Source: Ichthyophthirius multifiliis
Taxonomy: Eukaryota; Ciliophora; Oligohymenophorea; Hymenostomatida
Direction: 5' to 3'
NCBI RefSeq assembly: GCF_000220395.1
Contig: NW_004085979.1
Location: 1-64,000 of the forward strand
DNA length: 64,000 bases
Below the pieces are notes generated by a model, which worked only from the letters and a program-made list of their open reading frames with translations, did no database searches and was not told where the DNA came from. Shown one piece after another: positions 24,774 through 39,360 of this stretch; the first letter of the stretch is position 1; each line of letters begins with the position of its first letter. The translations under genes were made by a program, and so were the position numbers.

Positions 24774-25820
24774 CCATTTATATTATATTCATTGATTTTA
24801 TTATTTTATTAAAAAATTTAATAATTTTTTTTTTTTTTTTTTAATTTAAAAATTAATTATTATTTTTACAAAAAAATATTTCCTTTTATAAATACTTTTT
24901 GTATAAGTTTAATTTTTAAGAAATCTAATCTTATTTTTAGTATATATTTAATTAACTATATACTTTTTTTTTAGAAGAAAAAGCTTATAAAATCATAAAA
25001 AATAAATATTATATATAATATATTTATAATATTTTTATTGTTTTTCAATATATAATAAAATTATGAAATTTCTTAATCATTTTAATATATAAAACTATTA
25101 AAAAATAGACAACATTATTTAATTCTTAATTTTTGATTAACATATAAAAAATATATAAAAATACTTATGATATATAAATATTCAATAATATTTATATTTT
25201 TCATAATAAAAAAAGCAAATAATTTATAAATAAAAAACTTATAATAATATATTTATTATTATATAAAAATAATTTTAAATATTTTGAAAATTCAAAAATA
25301 CTTATATAAAGTTAATTAAATGAAACAAAAAAATTTACTATCTTTAAATTTATATAACTTTGAAAAAAAATTAAGTTTGCCTTAAAAAAATAATACAATA
25401 AACTATAATTGGTTATATATATATAAGTATATTTAAATTAATAATAAAAACATATATATAATTTAAAAAAATATATTTATCCTTTTCTAAAAATACATAT
25501 ATATTTTTAATTGCTTGAAATATATACATTATATTGTAAATAAATAATAATTATATATATTGCATATTTTTTAATTATTAATGAAAAATTATTATAATAA
25601 TAAAAAATAGAAGCAAATTAGAAAATTTAAAATAAATTTTATGTTATAAAATAAAAACCTCACAAAAAAGTAAAATAATAATAATTAAAAATAATAAAAT
25701 AATTATAAGAAAAAAAAAAAAATAATATATATATATATATATATTAAAGAAAATAAATAATTAAATAAATAAAAATATTAATTTAATTAAAAAAAAAAAA
25801 AAAATTAAAAATAAAAAAAA
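24652..25820. other. AT-rich intergenic region
   Basis: Divergent spacer between the OGFr-like gene (-) and the Q/N-rich gene (+). Contains T-runs at 24675-24712, (AT)n at 24740-24763 and 25723-25743. No coding frame. Confidence 0.6.
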
Positions 25821-26603
25821 ATGAATCCCACAAATAATTATTATAATACTTAATTAACCCAAACTACATCCTATAACCCTCAACAAACTAATTAATATTC
25901 TTATCCTTAAACACAATCTATAGAAAATAATAACACATACTAATTTTCTTATAACACTCAACCTTAATCTAACTACCAATATCAATAATATAATTAAACA
26001 TTCGTTAATTAATAAAATGAGCCTTATTTAGCTTATTAAAATAGTTCAGAAGATTAAGTAAAAAGAACATAGAAACTTTCTTAAATAGAAAATAGTTATA
26101 ATAATGTAAATGTATCATAGACAGGTGTATAATAAAATATCAGTTTTAATCCTGTAGGAGTATAAAATATAGGAAATAATATAGATGTAAGTGGAATAAA
26201 TAATAAAATAATAACAGGAAGTTAATTTTAATAATTTGCACCTGAATTAATAAATAGTCAATAATAGCCAAATAATATTTAGTTTAATTCTTAATATTTG
26301 TAAACTCCATAGAGGATTGAAGATCCTTTAAAATAAAATAATAGTGGAACAAGAATTAAATATTTAACTCCAGGAAAATCACCTTCTTAAATAAAAATTA
26401 TTTATGGAAGTAGTTCTCCTAATAGAGATATGGAATATGAATTGTAAAAATCAAAAATCCTTTAATAAAGCTAAAATGATTAACGTTCAATTAATGTTTT
26501 GAAAAATACTCAAAATTTTATCATTGATAATAATTGTTCACCGGAAAAAACATTAACAGGAAAATAATTACTTGATTTCTTTGATTAACCTTTAGGAAAA
26601 TGA
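25821..26603 (+). CDS. Q/N-rich low-complexity protein
   Basis: Intronless, ATG 25821 to TGA 26601-26603, 260 aa. Very rich in Gln, Asn, Tyr, Ser and Thr (MNPTNNYYNTQLTQTTSYNP start), prion-like in make-up. The C-terminal part has short basic-serine segments (KYLTPGKSPSQIK, SSSPNRDMEYEL) that look like phosphorylation sites, and ends LLDFFDQPLGK. Many Gln are TAA/TAG, so it is invisible with the standard code. No domain; function unknown. The unbroken 260 codons and A-rich leader argue that it is a real gene. Confidence 0.7.
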
Positions 26604-26754
26604 AATTTAAATAATAAATAGGGGTAGAATAAAAATATAAATATATTAAATAAAAATATATATATATATAAATATATATATATAGATTTTTTTATTTTAA
26701 ATAATGTTTTTGTTTTATGATAAATATTTTTTTTTATATTTAATAATTTTTATT

Positions 26755-26801
<47 letters not shown>

Positions 26802-26929
26802 TATATAATAAAAAAAATTACTAATATAAGTTTTGTATATAAATATTAATTTTATTTATATTTTTTTTTTTATATTATTTTAATAAATATTTTTTTTTTG
26901 ATAATAATTAATTTTTTTTATTTTATATA
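26604..26929. other. AT-rich spacer between converging genes
   Basis: Contains (TA)n at about 26769-26793. No coding signal. Confidence 0.6.
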
Positions 26930-28423
26930 TCATCTTCTTTATTTTCTTAAATTATTATCATATCTTTATGCTTTTTCAATAATTTCTTTCTCTATTTAAG
27001 CTTATTTAATATTACCTTATTTTAAAGTTATTAAATCGTTTCTTTTTTTGTGATCACTTGATAATGTTTCATCGTTTTTTTTCATTTCAATCTTTTATTT
27101 TAATTATATTAAAAAATATATATGAATAAATAATACTGCAATAGGTGTAAATTCTCTATGATCAAAATATCTTTTATCATTAATATCAATATATCCTAAA
27201 TAAGTTCCTTATATTTAGCAAATTTATTGTTTGCCTTTATTAATTGTTGATTAGAAATAATCAGATGGTTTATTCTTTACTTTTCCAAAACAAATTTCAC
27301 AATTTAAATCATTTTAAATATCTTAAAATACCATTTTTCCTATACTTTCTTATTTCAATGTACCTATTAATGTTCCACTATATTATTCCTTATATAAAAT
27401 TTAAAACATAAAAACCATTTTTTTAATTTACATTTGGAAAATCAAAGTCTATTTTTTACCCATCATTAAATATTATTGATCTTTATCCTTTATTATAAAT
27501 CTATAATATATATATATATTTTATGATTATTAATATATAATAATAAAATTTAATATTACACTTAAAGAATTTAAACCAGCTTTTGCATCATAATCATATC
27601 TTCCATAATATTTATATGAATTATTAGGTCCAAAAATAAGGAAATAACTTATAGGAGGATGATGAGAAATTTGCTCACAATATACTTAAGTTCCATCTCT
27701 AAATTCTGCCTAAAGTGTTTCTCCTAAAACAGGATTTAACTTTATTTATATATATATAAAATAAAAAAATATTAGTACATAATATATTTACTGGTTTAAG
27801 GAAAGTATTAGTATAATAAAATGATGAAATGGTTGTAACAATTACATATTTAAATCTTTCTAAAGGATCGCTTTCAATAGCTGCTTTATTTAAATAGAAT
27901 GGGAAAAGACAAGCTTTATTTTTTAAGATTAAAAATAAAATATTAAATAATTGATATTTATTTTAATAATATAAAAATGTTTACTTGCATGTACAGCTGT
28001 TTCTAAAGCAGTTTTTGGAATCATAGCTTTTATTGGGAATGATATTTTAGTTAAATTTAAAGATCCTGTTAAGATTTTCCTACCTATTTATTTAATTACT
28101 TCTTTACTTATGGATCTTAATTTTCCTTACATTACCATATCTCCACATATTCTTCCTCCTTTTTTATGCCCTAATTCATGTCTTGTATCATCTGTTTATT
28201 AATATCCATTAAAATTGGTAAATAAATTAAGTATTTATTCCTTATCTAATACTAAATATCCTGGATAATCACATGAAAAATCAGTAAGTGCCTCTTCTTT
28301 TGAAGGTATGTCTTCTATTTAATCGACTGGATCTATTCCATTTATTTCTAATTCTTTATCATCTATTACATCTTCTTAAACAGATTATTCGGGTATTTTC
28401 TTTTTGGCAAACCATCCAAACAT
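26930..28423 (-). CDS. Oxysterol-binding protein-related protein
   Basis: Start ATG at 28423, stop TGA at 26930-26932, five short introns (27092-27136, 27389-27431, 27501-27559, 27740-27791, 27914-27984), giving exactly 407 aa. It is a short ORP with the ORD only and no PH domain. Hallmarks: FPFYLNKAAIESDPLERFKY, LKPLNPVLGETLQAEF, the fingerprint EQISHHPPIS, GRYDYDAKAGL, and the C-terminal LSSDHKKRNDLITLKQGNIK that binds lipid head group and closes the lid in ORPs. It transfers sterol or PI4P between membranes in the cytosol. All exon phases agree, which supports the intron set. Confidence 0.93.
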
Positions 28424-29322
28424 TTTTAATTTTTATTATTTTTAAAATTAGAGTGTATAAGTTTTATAATGTATATATTTATTTAATTAATAATAATAGT
28501 ATATATTTTTATTTATTTATTTTTTATAAAAAAAAAAAAAAAAATATTAATAAAATTAAATATATATTTTTTAAAATAACAAAAAAAAATTATTCATAAA
28601 TATAAAATTAATATTTTTAATTTTATACTATTTATATAAATGTTTTATAATATGATATATTTATAAAAAATAATAAAAAATAAATATTATATAAGAAATA
28701 TTAACTATTTCATAATTAAAATTTATTTATATATATATGATTACATATATATTTAAATATATAGAAATATATATATTTATATATATATATATATATTTAT
28801 ATAATATAATTTTTATTTTGTTAATATAAGTATTTATATTATTCTAATTATTAAAATATTATTAATTATTTATATAGTAAATAATAAATAAGATATTTAT
28901 TTAAATATATATATATAATTCTAATTATAATTTTATTTATAAACACATAAAATTATTATATATAAGTTTAATATTTATGTTTTTTTTTTATTTTTGTATT
29001 ATTAAATTTAATTATTTACTATAATAAAAAAAAAAAATTAATATATATATTAATATTAATTTAATAATATAAATTTTATATTGTCTATATATATAACATT
29101 TTTGTTTAATTATTATTTTATAGATTATTTTAAAAGTTTTATTATAAATAAACTAAAAAACTATTTTATTAAACAAATAATTTATATATTTTTTTTTAAA
29201 TATAAATATATATTTTTATTTTATTTATTTTTTTTTTTTTTTTTAAATAATAAATTTATAAAAATAAATAAACTTAATAATCCATTAAAGTTTTTAGATT
29301 TTTTAAATATTTTAAATACATT
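28424..29322. other. AT-rich intergenic region
   Basis: Upstream of the ORP gene and downstream of the HSF gene, both minus strand. Repeated A/T tracts with (TA)n near 28780-28796. No coding frame with sense. Confidence 0.6.
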
Positions 29323-31174
29323 TCATTCATCATTAAATTAATTATTATCTAAATTTTTTTATTCATGTACAAATTTATTGTATTTATCCCAATATTGATT
29401 AACTAATTAATTATTATTTATTTATTATTTATTTTATTCTTATTAGTTATTAATTTAATACTATTCATTGTTTTATTTTTAATTATAAATATTCAATTTA
29501 TTTGAAGAAGAATTTTATATATTTGCTAATCCGACCTAAAGCTTATTAAATTATTAATTATTTAACTTATTATTATTTTCATTTTCTAAAAAATTATTAT
29601 CATTGTTTTCATTTTCTTATTTTTTTATTTTTTTTTAAGGTTATTATTCGCTTTCTTCTTATTATATATTATTTTGATTTTAATCTTTATTTTGTTAATA
29701 TACAAAATTTGACAAATTTTGGAGTAAATTCTAATTTTATTAATAATAATTTTCAATTAAGTCTATATTTTAATCATCTAGATTTTAATTATTACAGTTT
29801 TAAGTATTTTCCTCTTTATAACTTTTAGTTAAATTATCTATTAAATTTTATGTAAAATTGTTATTACTTTTAAATGCTCTAAATTATTAATTTTAATTTA
29901 AAGATTTTTCATTTTAATTATTTTCAACTTTATAATTTTAATTTTCATCAACAAAGAAACTAGATTTTAAATGATCTTATTAAAAATCTATTTTTTTTTT
30001 ATTATTTTTCTAATTTTATATTTTTTACCATTATCATTATTTACATTATTGTATAAAAAGTTTAACTCAGGAATTTATTTTGGACCCATATAAGTTAAAA
30101 ATATACTAAAAAGTTTTTCTATTTTTTTTGATTATTTTATCTTGTTTTATATAAAAAAAGAAGATAATAATATATTAAAGAACAAAAAAACGATCATAAA
30201 TATAATAAAATACTTTTTTTATTAAGTTCACTCCATAATAATCTATTATCAGCGAGAATCTATGCATTTTATGCTATTAAAACACTGCAAGCTTTTTCTA
30301 AATTTTCTTATTTTGATTGTATTTTTACAACTTATATAAAAAAATTTGATTAAGAATTATATTTAAAAAAGAAATAAATATATATATATATAATATATAT
30401 ATATATAATTATATATTTATTTATATATTTATATTTATTTTTCATATTTACTTCTTATTGTATATGTTATGTTGCTATTTGGTTTTATTCTTTTTAAGAT
30501 TATGAAAATGTTTCTACTAGAATTTGATTGTCATGAATCTTTCTTTTGATTTCACATAATAAATGCCTTTTTTAAAAATAAATAAATAATATTGACAAAA
30601 ATTTAAAAATAATTATTTTTTTATTATATTACAAAAAATTAAATTTATATAAAAATATAAATATTATATAATTATTATTATTATAAATTTATTTTATATA
30701 TATATATATATCTATTTTATAAATATATATATATATATATATTTACGGATATCCTTTTCTAAATAATTTATGTCTCCATTCATTTTCTTCACTATCATGT
30801 CTAACTTTATGAAAGTCATACATATTTAACTAAAATAATTATAAATAAAATATAAATATTTTTATTTTTTTTTAAATAAAATAATATATTATAATTATTA
30901 ATTATACTTATCTAACAAAAGATGCAAAATTATTAGTTTTGAAATATTTTGGCAATACTTTTTCAGCTAATTCATTTGGTTATTTTATCTTGAAGGCTTT
31001 TCCATCATCATTCCAACATATAATATCATAATATTCTTAATTCTTATTTATTTATTTTTTAAAAAAAAAAATTAAAATAAAATAAATTTATTATTTTACT
31101 TCTAAAATTTTATATGTTTTTGACAAAAAACCGGGAATAGTTTGATTCGTTCTTTAAGAAATTTTTTTTCTCAT
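29323..31174 (-). CDS. Heat shock transcription factor (HSF)
   Basis: Start ATG at 31174, stop TGA at 29323-29325. Exons 1-4 encode the winged-helix DNA-binding domain: TIPGFLSKTYKILE, YYDIICWNDDGKAFKIKQPN, ELAEKVLPKYFKTNNFASFV, then RQLNMYDFHKVRHDSEENEW, RHKLFRKGYPHLLCEIKRK. Introns 31043-31099, 30830-30907, then one ending near 30572 and others further on. The recognition helix SFVRQLNMYDFHKV is intact; Gly of the usual YGF is Asp. A helical segment (HDNQILVETFSQSQKEQNQ) follows where HSF has its trimerisation coiled coil. The rest is N/Q-rich tail ending KNLDNNQFNDE. It binds nGAAn repeats in heat shock promoters. Splice sites between 30100 and 30420 are uncertain. Confidence 0.9.
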
Positions 31175-31369
31175 ATCTTGTTTTTTTTATTTTGTTTTTT
31201 TTTAACCAAAATTTAATTTTTTTTTTTTATTATGAATAAATTTATCAAATTTATTTTATTTATATATATTTTAAATCAATTTATCTTTTAAAATTTATGA
31301 ATTATTTATTACTATTTTTTTTAAAATAAATAAAATTATTAATTTATATAATAAAAAAAAATTCGCAAA

Positions 31370-31808
31370 TCAGCCAGAATGTGTATCTAAATTAGTAGTT
31401 ATAAATTTGTTATACTTACTATCCCATTTAGTAATAAAAGATTCCGGAATATTAGTATCTTTCTAAAAATAAATATAAATATAAATATATAATCAAAAAT
31501 AAAAATACTTGGTAATCTCCATTTTCATTTAAGGCATAAGTAAGATTAACTCCTGAACTTTTACAAGTTATAACATCACATTATTTTTCTTTCATAAAAG
31601 TGACATGAACAGAATCAGATTTATCGATTTAAATACAAGGCGATCTTTAATTTAAAAATAAAAATAAATAATTAAAAAATATACTAATATCTAACAAATA
31701 TTTAACAAGATTAACAATCAACAATTTCAACACCTGAAACAAGACTCTTTGATAAAACAAAAAAATATTTAAAATATATTAAATAATACAAATAATAATG
31801 ATATATAC

Positions 31809-31848
<40 letters not shown>

Positions 31849-34263
31849 TTATATATTTATACATCGAATATTAATGCTGTTTTTTTACATTTATTCAAAA
31901 AAATAGATTTAATTTTCACTGAAACATAAATTTAACAATTATCGCAATTTTCGATTATTAAAGATTATTTTACTTAAATATCATTAATTGTAAATTCTAT
32001 TTTTTCTTTAGAGTAATTTTCCTTTTTTATTTGAAATATTTTTTTAAAAATAAAACAAGACTTTTAAAATACCACAAACCAATTATCTTTTTAATATTTT
32101 TTAGGTTCTTTTTTAACAATTGCTTTTTGATTAATATTTTTTATTTAATTATTTCCGTGATTTTATTTATTTTCTTGTTTTTTTTCTGGTTCATATTTTT
32201 CTCCTTTTTTAACATGCCTTAAATCTATAAATTCATATTGATTTTTATAAGTAATTTAATTTAAAATATTTCTTTTATATTACGTTATTTTATAGCATCT
32301 TCTCCTACATTTAAAGCTGCAAACAGAGCAGCTCTCGAATCTTAATCATTATTATTAGTATTTTGATTTTAAAAATCTAATTTAATACCACCAGTTATAG
32401 CTTCAAAGCAGGGAGGAGGTGGAGGAAGAACGCCCATAGGAGTAGGTGTATGATGATTATCTATAGGTTGAGTACTATTTTAAACTTAAAAAGAATTATT
32501 ATTTTAAGTAGAAAAAGGCTTATCTCCTTTTAAAACTTAATATAATTCATTATAATCAGAAGAACCTTTGAAATTCCAAATAATTCCAGTTGAATAATGT
32601 TATTTTACATAAGCTATTTTTTTATTTATTTATAAAAACAAAACAAAAACAATTTTTTTTTTTTTACGAATTAATGCTTTAAGAGTTTATTTAAAAGTAT
32701 TATACCAAACAGTATATTCCGGTTTTTTTTGCAATAAAACTTTATTACCATAAAATTCAGATGATTCAATAGCAACATCAATAGATTAAATTGGAATATC
32801 CTTATAAATATTATATATTGATATAAATAATATTATGTATAAATATATAAACATATATATAAATATATAAATAAATATAAATTTATATCTATTTATTTTT
32901 TATATATATATATGTAAACATGTATTTAAGTATATAATATTATTTATAATATATTTTTTAAAAAATACACTAAAAATCCAACATATAGAATTTATTCCTT
33001 AACAAACTGTTTTGAAATGATCTCCAAAATTAATTGCTGCTTTTGCTTTATTTAAAGGTTTAAAAATATATTCTTGGAATAATTTTTAAAGTTCTGTTAT
33101 TTATTCGGAACTTTTTTTAATTTTTTTGAATAATGAAGTACTATTTTCATTCCTTAGAAAGCTTTATTTATTAAATTAGTCTAATTTACATATATAAATA
33201 AATTAAAGTTAATTAATAATTTTTATTTTTTAACAAGTTCTTGTAATTCAGGTTCTAGTTATTTTCCTGCTTATATAAAAGCTTCTAAATTTTTATGAAA
33301 TTCATTCATTTCAGGAATACAATTATCTTAATTATTTTATTATTAAAGTGTATTTTATTAAAATTATGATTATTAAGGATTTTATAATTATTGATTTTAT
33401 TCTAATTGAATTTCTCCTTTTAATGCTTACATTAAAGTTTAAAATTAAGCTTAACCTTAAATATTCCATAATAAACCTGAGGAAAAATTATCCTATATGT
33501 ATTCTATTTTTTGCAATATTTAAATTAAAAAAAACTTAAATAAAAATTACATATTTAAGATTTAACTGCATTAATAAAATAAGTAGTCCATTCACTAAGT
33601 TATGGATTTTTTTATTATTTTAATTTTAATCCGTTAAATTCAGCAGATTCAACACATCCTTAAACAGATAATTTTGGCATTTCCTTTATTGACAAAAAAT
33701 TAAATACATATATTTTTGTGTGTTTTTTTAATATATAAAGTTATACTGAAAAAACCCAGAATATTGAATTTATACCATCTTATATCATTTTTGAATGATA
33801 ATTATATTCTATACTAAATTTTGAAAAAGATATAGTTTTTTATTATATTAAGTTCTGTATTTCTTTTATTTATTCTTAATTTAATTTCTTACTGTTTTAT
33901 GAAAATTGAATTATTATTTTTAACATATTGAATATATCTAAAGATATATGTGTCTTTTATTTATCATAATATATTGATATTTTAAAAAAAAAAAAAAAAA
34001 AAAAAATATATATCTAATTTTACCAAAGATAATATTTCTTTACTATCAAATTGTGATGCTATTTCTTTAAATTTCTATAAATTTTCATTTAAAATAGTTA
34101 AAGGAGGATAAGAAAAGTTTAAACATTATTAATTTTCATATTTTTAGCCAGTTTATACTGAATTAAATAATTAATCTATAATTAATTGGATGTCTTAAGG
34201 AAGTTAGTGATTTTTAGAAACTTTAAGTAACTATTCTGATAATTAATAAATTATATTTGACAT
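31370..34263 (-). CDS. Adenylyl cyclase-associated protein (CAP/Srv2)
   Basis: Start ATG at 34263, stop TGA at 31370-31372, many short introns (one at about 31467-31511). The N-terminal helical part begins MSNIIYQLSEQLLKVSKNHQ. The middle has STGIIWNFKGSSDYNEL, a proline run GVLPPPPPCFEAITGGIKLD and SRAALFAALNVGEDAIK, the CAP pattern of polyproline followed by a WH2-like AALFxxxNxGE segment. The C-terminal CARP beta domain includes IDKSDSVHVTFMKEKQCDVI, SSGVNLTYALNENGDYQ and PESFITKWDSKYNKFIT, ending in DTHSG. CAP recycles actin monomers with cofilin and binds G-actin. Exon borders in 32600-34000 were not all fixed. Confidence 0.87.
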
Positions 34264-34833
34264 AATTTTTTTTTTATAGGCTTTTATTTATATAGTAATA
34301 AAATATTAATATAAGAAATTTGGTAACAAAAAAATCTTTAATTAAAATATTAAAAAAAATTAAAAAAAATATAATAATAATAAATAAGGATATTTCTTTT
34401 ATAAAATAATAAAATATTTATTTCATTTAATTTTTAATTTTAAATGAAATATAAATGAATATTTTGATTTTATATTAAAAAAAAATATATATATAAATAA
34501 AAAAGAATAATCTATAAAAAATATATTAATAGATATATAAAAAAAATATTATTAAATAAATTATATAAAATATTATAGATAAATTATATATAATAATTTA
34601 TTTTAATTAAAAAATAATTTAATAATATTTATATATTTTTAAATTAAAAAATTATTTTGATTTACATTCTATATTTTATATTTAATATTAACTAAAAAAA
34701 AAAAAATAACATTTTTTTTATTATAAAAATAGTTTTTAAAAAAACATAGTATTATATTAAAAAAAATCTAAGATAAAATTAAATAAATATAAATATATAA
34801 ATATATATGTAAAAATAATTTAAAGAGAAAAAA

Positions 34834-34887
<54 letters not shown>

Positions 34888-35916
34888 TTATTTATAAAAT
34901 ATATATATTTTTTTTTTATATTTATAATATAACCATTTATTTATTGAAACATATATTTTTTCATTCATTTATTATAAAAATATTTTACTTAACAAACTTT
35001 TTTTATTTATTATTTTTAAGATTCATATTAATAATATCTTTTTTATCTTGTATCTATTATTGCAATATTTTTACTTCTTTTTTATGAAATTTAAATTAAC
35101 CAACCAAAATTAATTTTTTTTTAATATGTTTGATATTAATATTCACGTAATAATTTAAATATAAAATTATAATTATAAGTGTTTTTAAATCAGTAATAAA
35201 TATTTTTTTACAAATTATTTATTATTTTTTCTAAATATAATACTTTTAATAATATAGAAAATAATATTTTTTATAAATAGATATTTATTTTTAATAAGTT
35301 TGATATTATTTATATTTATATTTATTATAACTATTTTTTTTCATATTTACAGATGATTAAAATATTTTTTTATTTTTTTTTAATTTTTATCTAAAAATTT
35401 ACAATAATGATATGTTATCATATATAATAATATAAATTAAATAAATTTAATTTTTTTATAAAACATGAAATTAATTTATTTTATATTAATATTTAATTTT
35501 TTAATTATATTTTATTCATATAATTAATAAAAAAAGGAAAATTAAAATAATTTAATTATTTTTCCAAAAAAAAAATAACTTTAAAAATTAAATGTTATTA
35601 TATATATATATTATCGTCATATTTTTTTTATATATTTTATATTTTAATTTAAGAAATAAGGTTGAATATAAAAAAATTTAATTCATATCCTAAAAAAAAA
35701 AAGTTAAAATTAATAAAATTTATACATAATTTAACTTATTTTTAAAAATCCAATAATATATTAATTTAATTAATAAAAAGCAATATCCTATTTTTCCTTG
35801 TGGAAAAAAAAAAAAAAAAAATTAATGAAAAAAATATACTAAAAAAGAAAAATAAATTTAATTAATAATAAAAAAAATTAAAAACAATTAAATAAAAAAA
35901 AAAAAACCTTAAAAAA
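34264..35916. other. Long AT-rich intergenic region
   Basis: About 1.65 kb divergent spacer between CAP (-) and ARF (+). No coding frame. The last 100 bp are A-rich leader before the ARF start. Confidence 0.6.
34836..34883. repeat. (TA)n microsatellite
   Basis: About 23-24 uninterrupted TA units, one of the longest in the window. Another of about 21 units lies at 44109-44151. Confidence 0.95.
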
Positions 35917-36459
<543 letters not shown>

Positions 36460-37782
36460 TTTAATTATTTATTTATTTTTTAAAAAAAATAAAATATATA
36501 TTTTATTTGAAATATATATTGATTTTGTTTTTATATAATAATATAATAAATATTTTTTAAATTTTAAAATTTTAAAGAACTTTTTTATTTTTCTATTATT
36601 TTTTTTTTTTTTTTTTCTTATATTTTTTTTTTTTATATTTGTATTTTATTTTTATGAATTATTTATTTAAATTTTTTTTTTTATTTTTTTTGGGTTTTGA
36701 GAATTAAACAAGATTTTACTATTTTTTTATTTTTCTAAATAAATGGCTCTTTTTTTCATATTAAATAATTTTGTTATTTTTAAATTATTATAATTATATA
36801 TTCTCCATGAAATATATAAAGTTATTTTTCCAGTATTTTAATTTATACTTTTAAAAAATTAAAAGATATATATCTATTTTGTAGAAAGAAAGAAATAATA
36901 AACATTAGAAAATATTTTTTTTTTTATAAAATAAAAGTATTATTATATCGAAAATAATGATAAATTTATATTTTAAATGAAATATTTAAATAATTATCAA
37001 AAAACTAATAAATAATATTTATTTTAAAAACATAAAAAACAATAACTAATTTTCATAATACATATATATTAATAAAAAAATTAAAATTAGTTGTTAATTA
37101 TATATTATATGAATGCAATAACATAAATATTTTACTCTTAAAGATTTAAGCTAAAACCACATTATATTCATTTAATTTATTGATTTAATCTTAGTTATAT
37201 TAAAAAAAAATATTTATTTTAATATAACTTTTTAAGGCTTACTTTAAATGAAATATTTTTTAATTTAAGTTATTAGATTAAATTTAAATATTTTTTATAA
37301 AATGTAATATATATTTATTTTAAATGGCTAATCTTTATTACTGTATTATATTTAAATCTTTTTAATTTTCGAATATTTATGATATAAATTTATGTATTTT
37401 TTCTATTATTTTATTAATATTTTTTTATTGTCAATTTGATGAGTATATTTATTATTTTATAACAGAGTATATTTATTTTTTAATAACAATAAATAAAATT
37501 TAATATTATTTAAAAAAATACTTTAAACTATTAACGAATTCTTCAAAAATACAATATTTATTTCCTTTTATTATTTAAAAAATGAATAAAAAATATTATA
37601 AATGAATAAATAGAAAACACTTTATATATATATATATATATATATTTCATAATAAAAAAAAAGGGATAGTTAAAACTTTATCCAATCAATAAATTAATTA
37701 AATTAAATAATAAAATTATGTAAAACATAAAAAATAAAATTAATAAATTAAAAATTTAAACCATAACAAAACCAAAAAAAAA
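36460..37782. other. AT-rich intergenic region
   Basis: T-runs at 36600-36616 and 36627-36634 near the ARF 3' end. (TA)n at 37623-37646. No coding frame. Confidence 0.6.
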
Positions 37783-39175
37783 ATGAGAAAAAACACATAA
37801 AGTTATCATATTGCAAGTACTAGTACAATAAAAAAATAAAAAGAAAACATATTACGGCATTAAAATAACTAATAATAAACCGAAAAAAAGCCAAACACAT
37901 CCGAATTCGTATTTTCTCCTTCAAAAAATATTAATGATGATAAGATTCCACGTCATTTAATCGTAATAACAAAGTAATCACCAAAAATTTTCAAATTATC
38001 AAATAAACAAGAAGAAAATAAAATAATAATATAATAAATAACGATTTATTATAATAAATACATAATTTAAATGATGAAATAATACGTTTAAATTGCCAAA
38101 TAAGGGAACAAATAAAAGAAATGGTTATATTAAAAGAACAAAACAATGAATGGAATGAAGAAAGATAAGAAAAAACAAAAAAATCTTAAGAAAGTAATGA
38201 ACAAGAATTAAGAAATAAAATAATTTATTTAGAAGAAAAATTATTATAATAAGAAAAAAAGAAAACGAGAATTTATAAGAATAAGATTGGAACGAAAAAA
38301 TAAAAAAAATAGAAAAATAAAGAAATGAAGAAATCGAAATATTAAATAAACACATAACTTTGATCCAAGAATAAAACTTTATAGAAAATGCGAATACTTT
38401 TGAGGCTGAAAGAACTGCATATTAAATATAAATAAGTTAATTATAAATAAAAATAAAAGAATTAAAGGAAATTTTAGAATTAAAATTAGAAGAAAACGAA
38501 AAAATTAAACTTAATAATATAGAGCTTATTTAATCTAAATAAGATAATAATAATTATTATAAAAATTAATAATAAGTAATGTTTATATTTTATTTTGAAA
38601 ATATAAATTAAGTTTTTTTTTTTTTTAAAAAAAAATAAATAAGTATCTTGTTGATTAAAATTCAAAAAACGAATAACTTGTTGATTAATATAAACAAATG
38701 CTTAGTTTATAATAAGAATAAATTGATTCTTTATTATATAAAATTTCTAATTATGGAAAAACAAACACTGAAAATAATAATAATTTTTCTTAAAATCAAA
38801 TTAATAATTTATAAGATGAAATCAAATATTTGTATATTATATTATTTATTTTATTTTTATAAATAAAAAATAAAAAAAAAAACTATTTTAACTTATTTTT
38901 TTAATAACAAAAAAAAAGGTAAATGTAAAGAGATATGTATAAGTAATAATCCGAAAATAAAAATAATGAATTAAATTAATAAAATTAAGTACTTATTTAA
39001 AAAATTGCTTAATTAGAAAATATTACTCATATATATTAAAAATCAATAGAAAATATTAAATAATTAGAAATAAAAGTATTTAAATATATATTTATTATAT
39101 TTTATTATTCTTTTTATAAAAAAATAAATATAGTTAATTCAAAAATTACAATAAGGTGATGGTTAAATTTAATGA
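37783..39175 (+). CDS. Coiled-coil protein
   Basis: ATG 37783 (MRKNTQSYHIASTSTIKKQK), TGA 39173-39175. After ~80 residues with a basic, Ser/Pro-containing N-terminus (FVFSPSKNINDDKI, HLIVITKQSPKIFK) it becomes a long coiled coil: DLLQQIHNLNDEIIRLNCQI, REQIKEMVILKEQNNEW, ENANTFEAERTAYQ, ELKEILELKLEENEKIKL, and near the end NELNQQNQVLIQKIAQLENI. The frame slips near 38020-38040 and at the A7 run 38254-38260; one added A at the latter joins QQEKK to ENENLQEQDW. Introns around 38580-38640 and 38860-38930 are likely, and one at 39090-39132. Probably structural; family unknown. Confidence 0.6.
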
Positions 39176-39360
39176 ACTAAAAATAAATAAGAAAAAATTC
39201 AAATAAAATACAAATTAAATAAGATTATAAATAGATTTATAAATACATCGATTCTTATATAAATTAATTATATAATTCAAATATAAAATTTTTATATAAC
39301 AAAAATAAATATAGTTTCTTTATTTTTTTAAATTACATAATTAATTTTTTTATATAAAAC

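Noticed and set aside
28288-28599. Plus-strand open stretch over the start of the ORP gene.
   Set aside because: Antisense of the first ORP exon plus AT-rich upstream DNA; the minus-strand model is supported by homology and exact phases.
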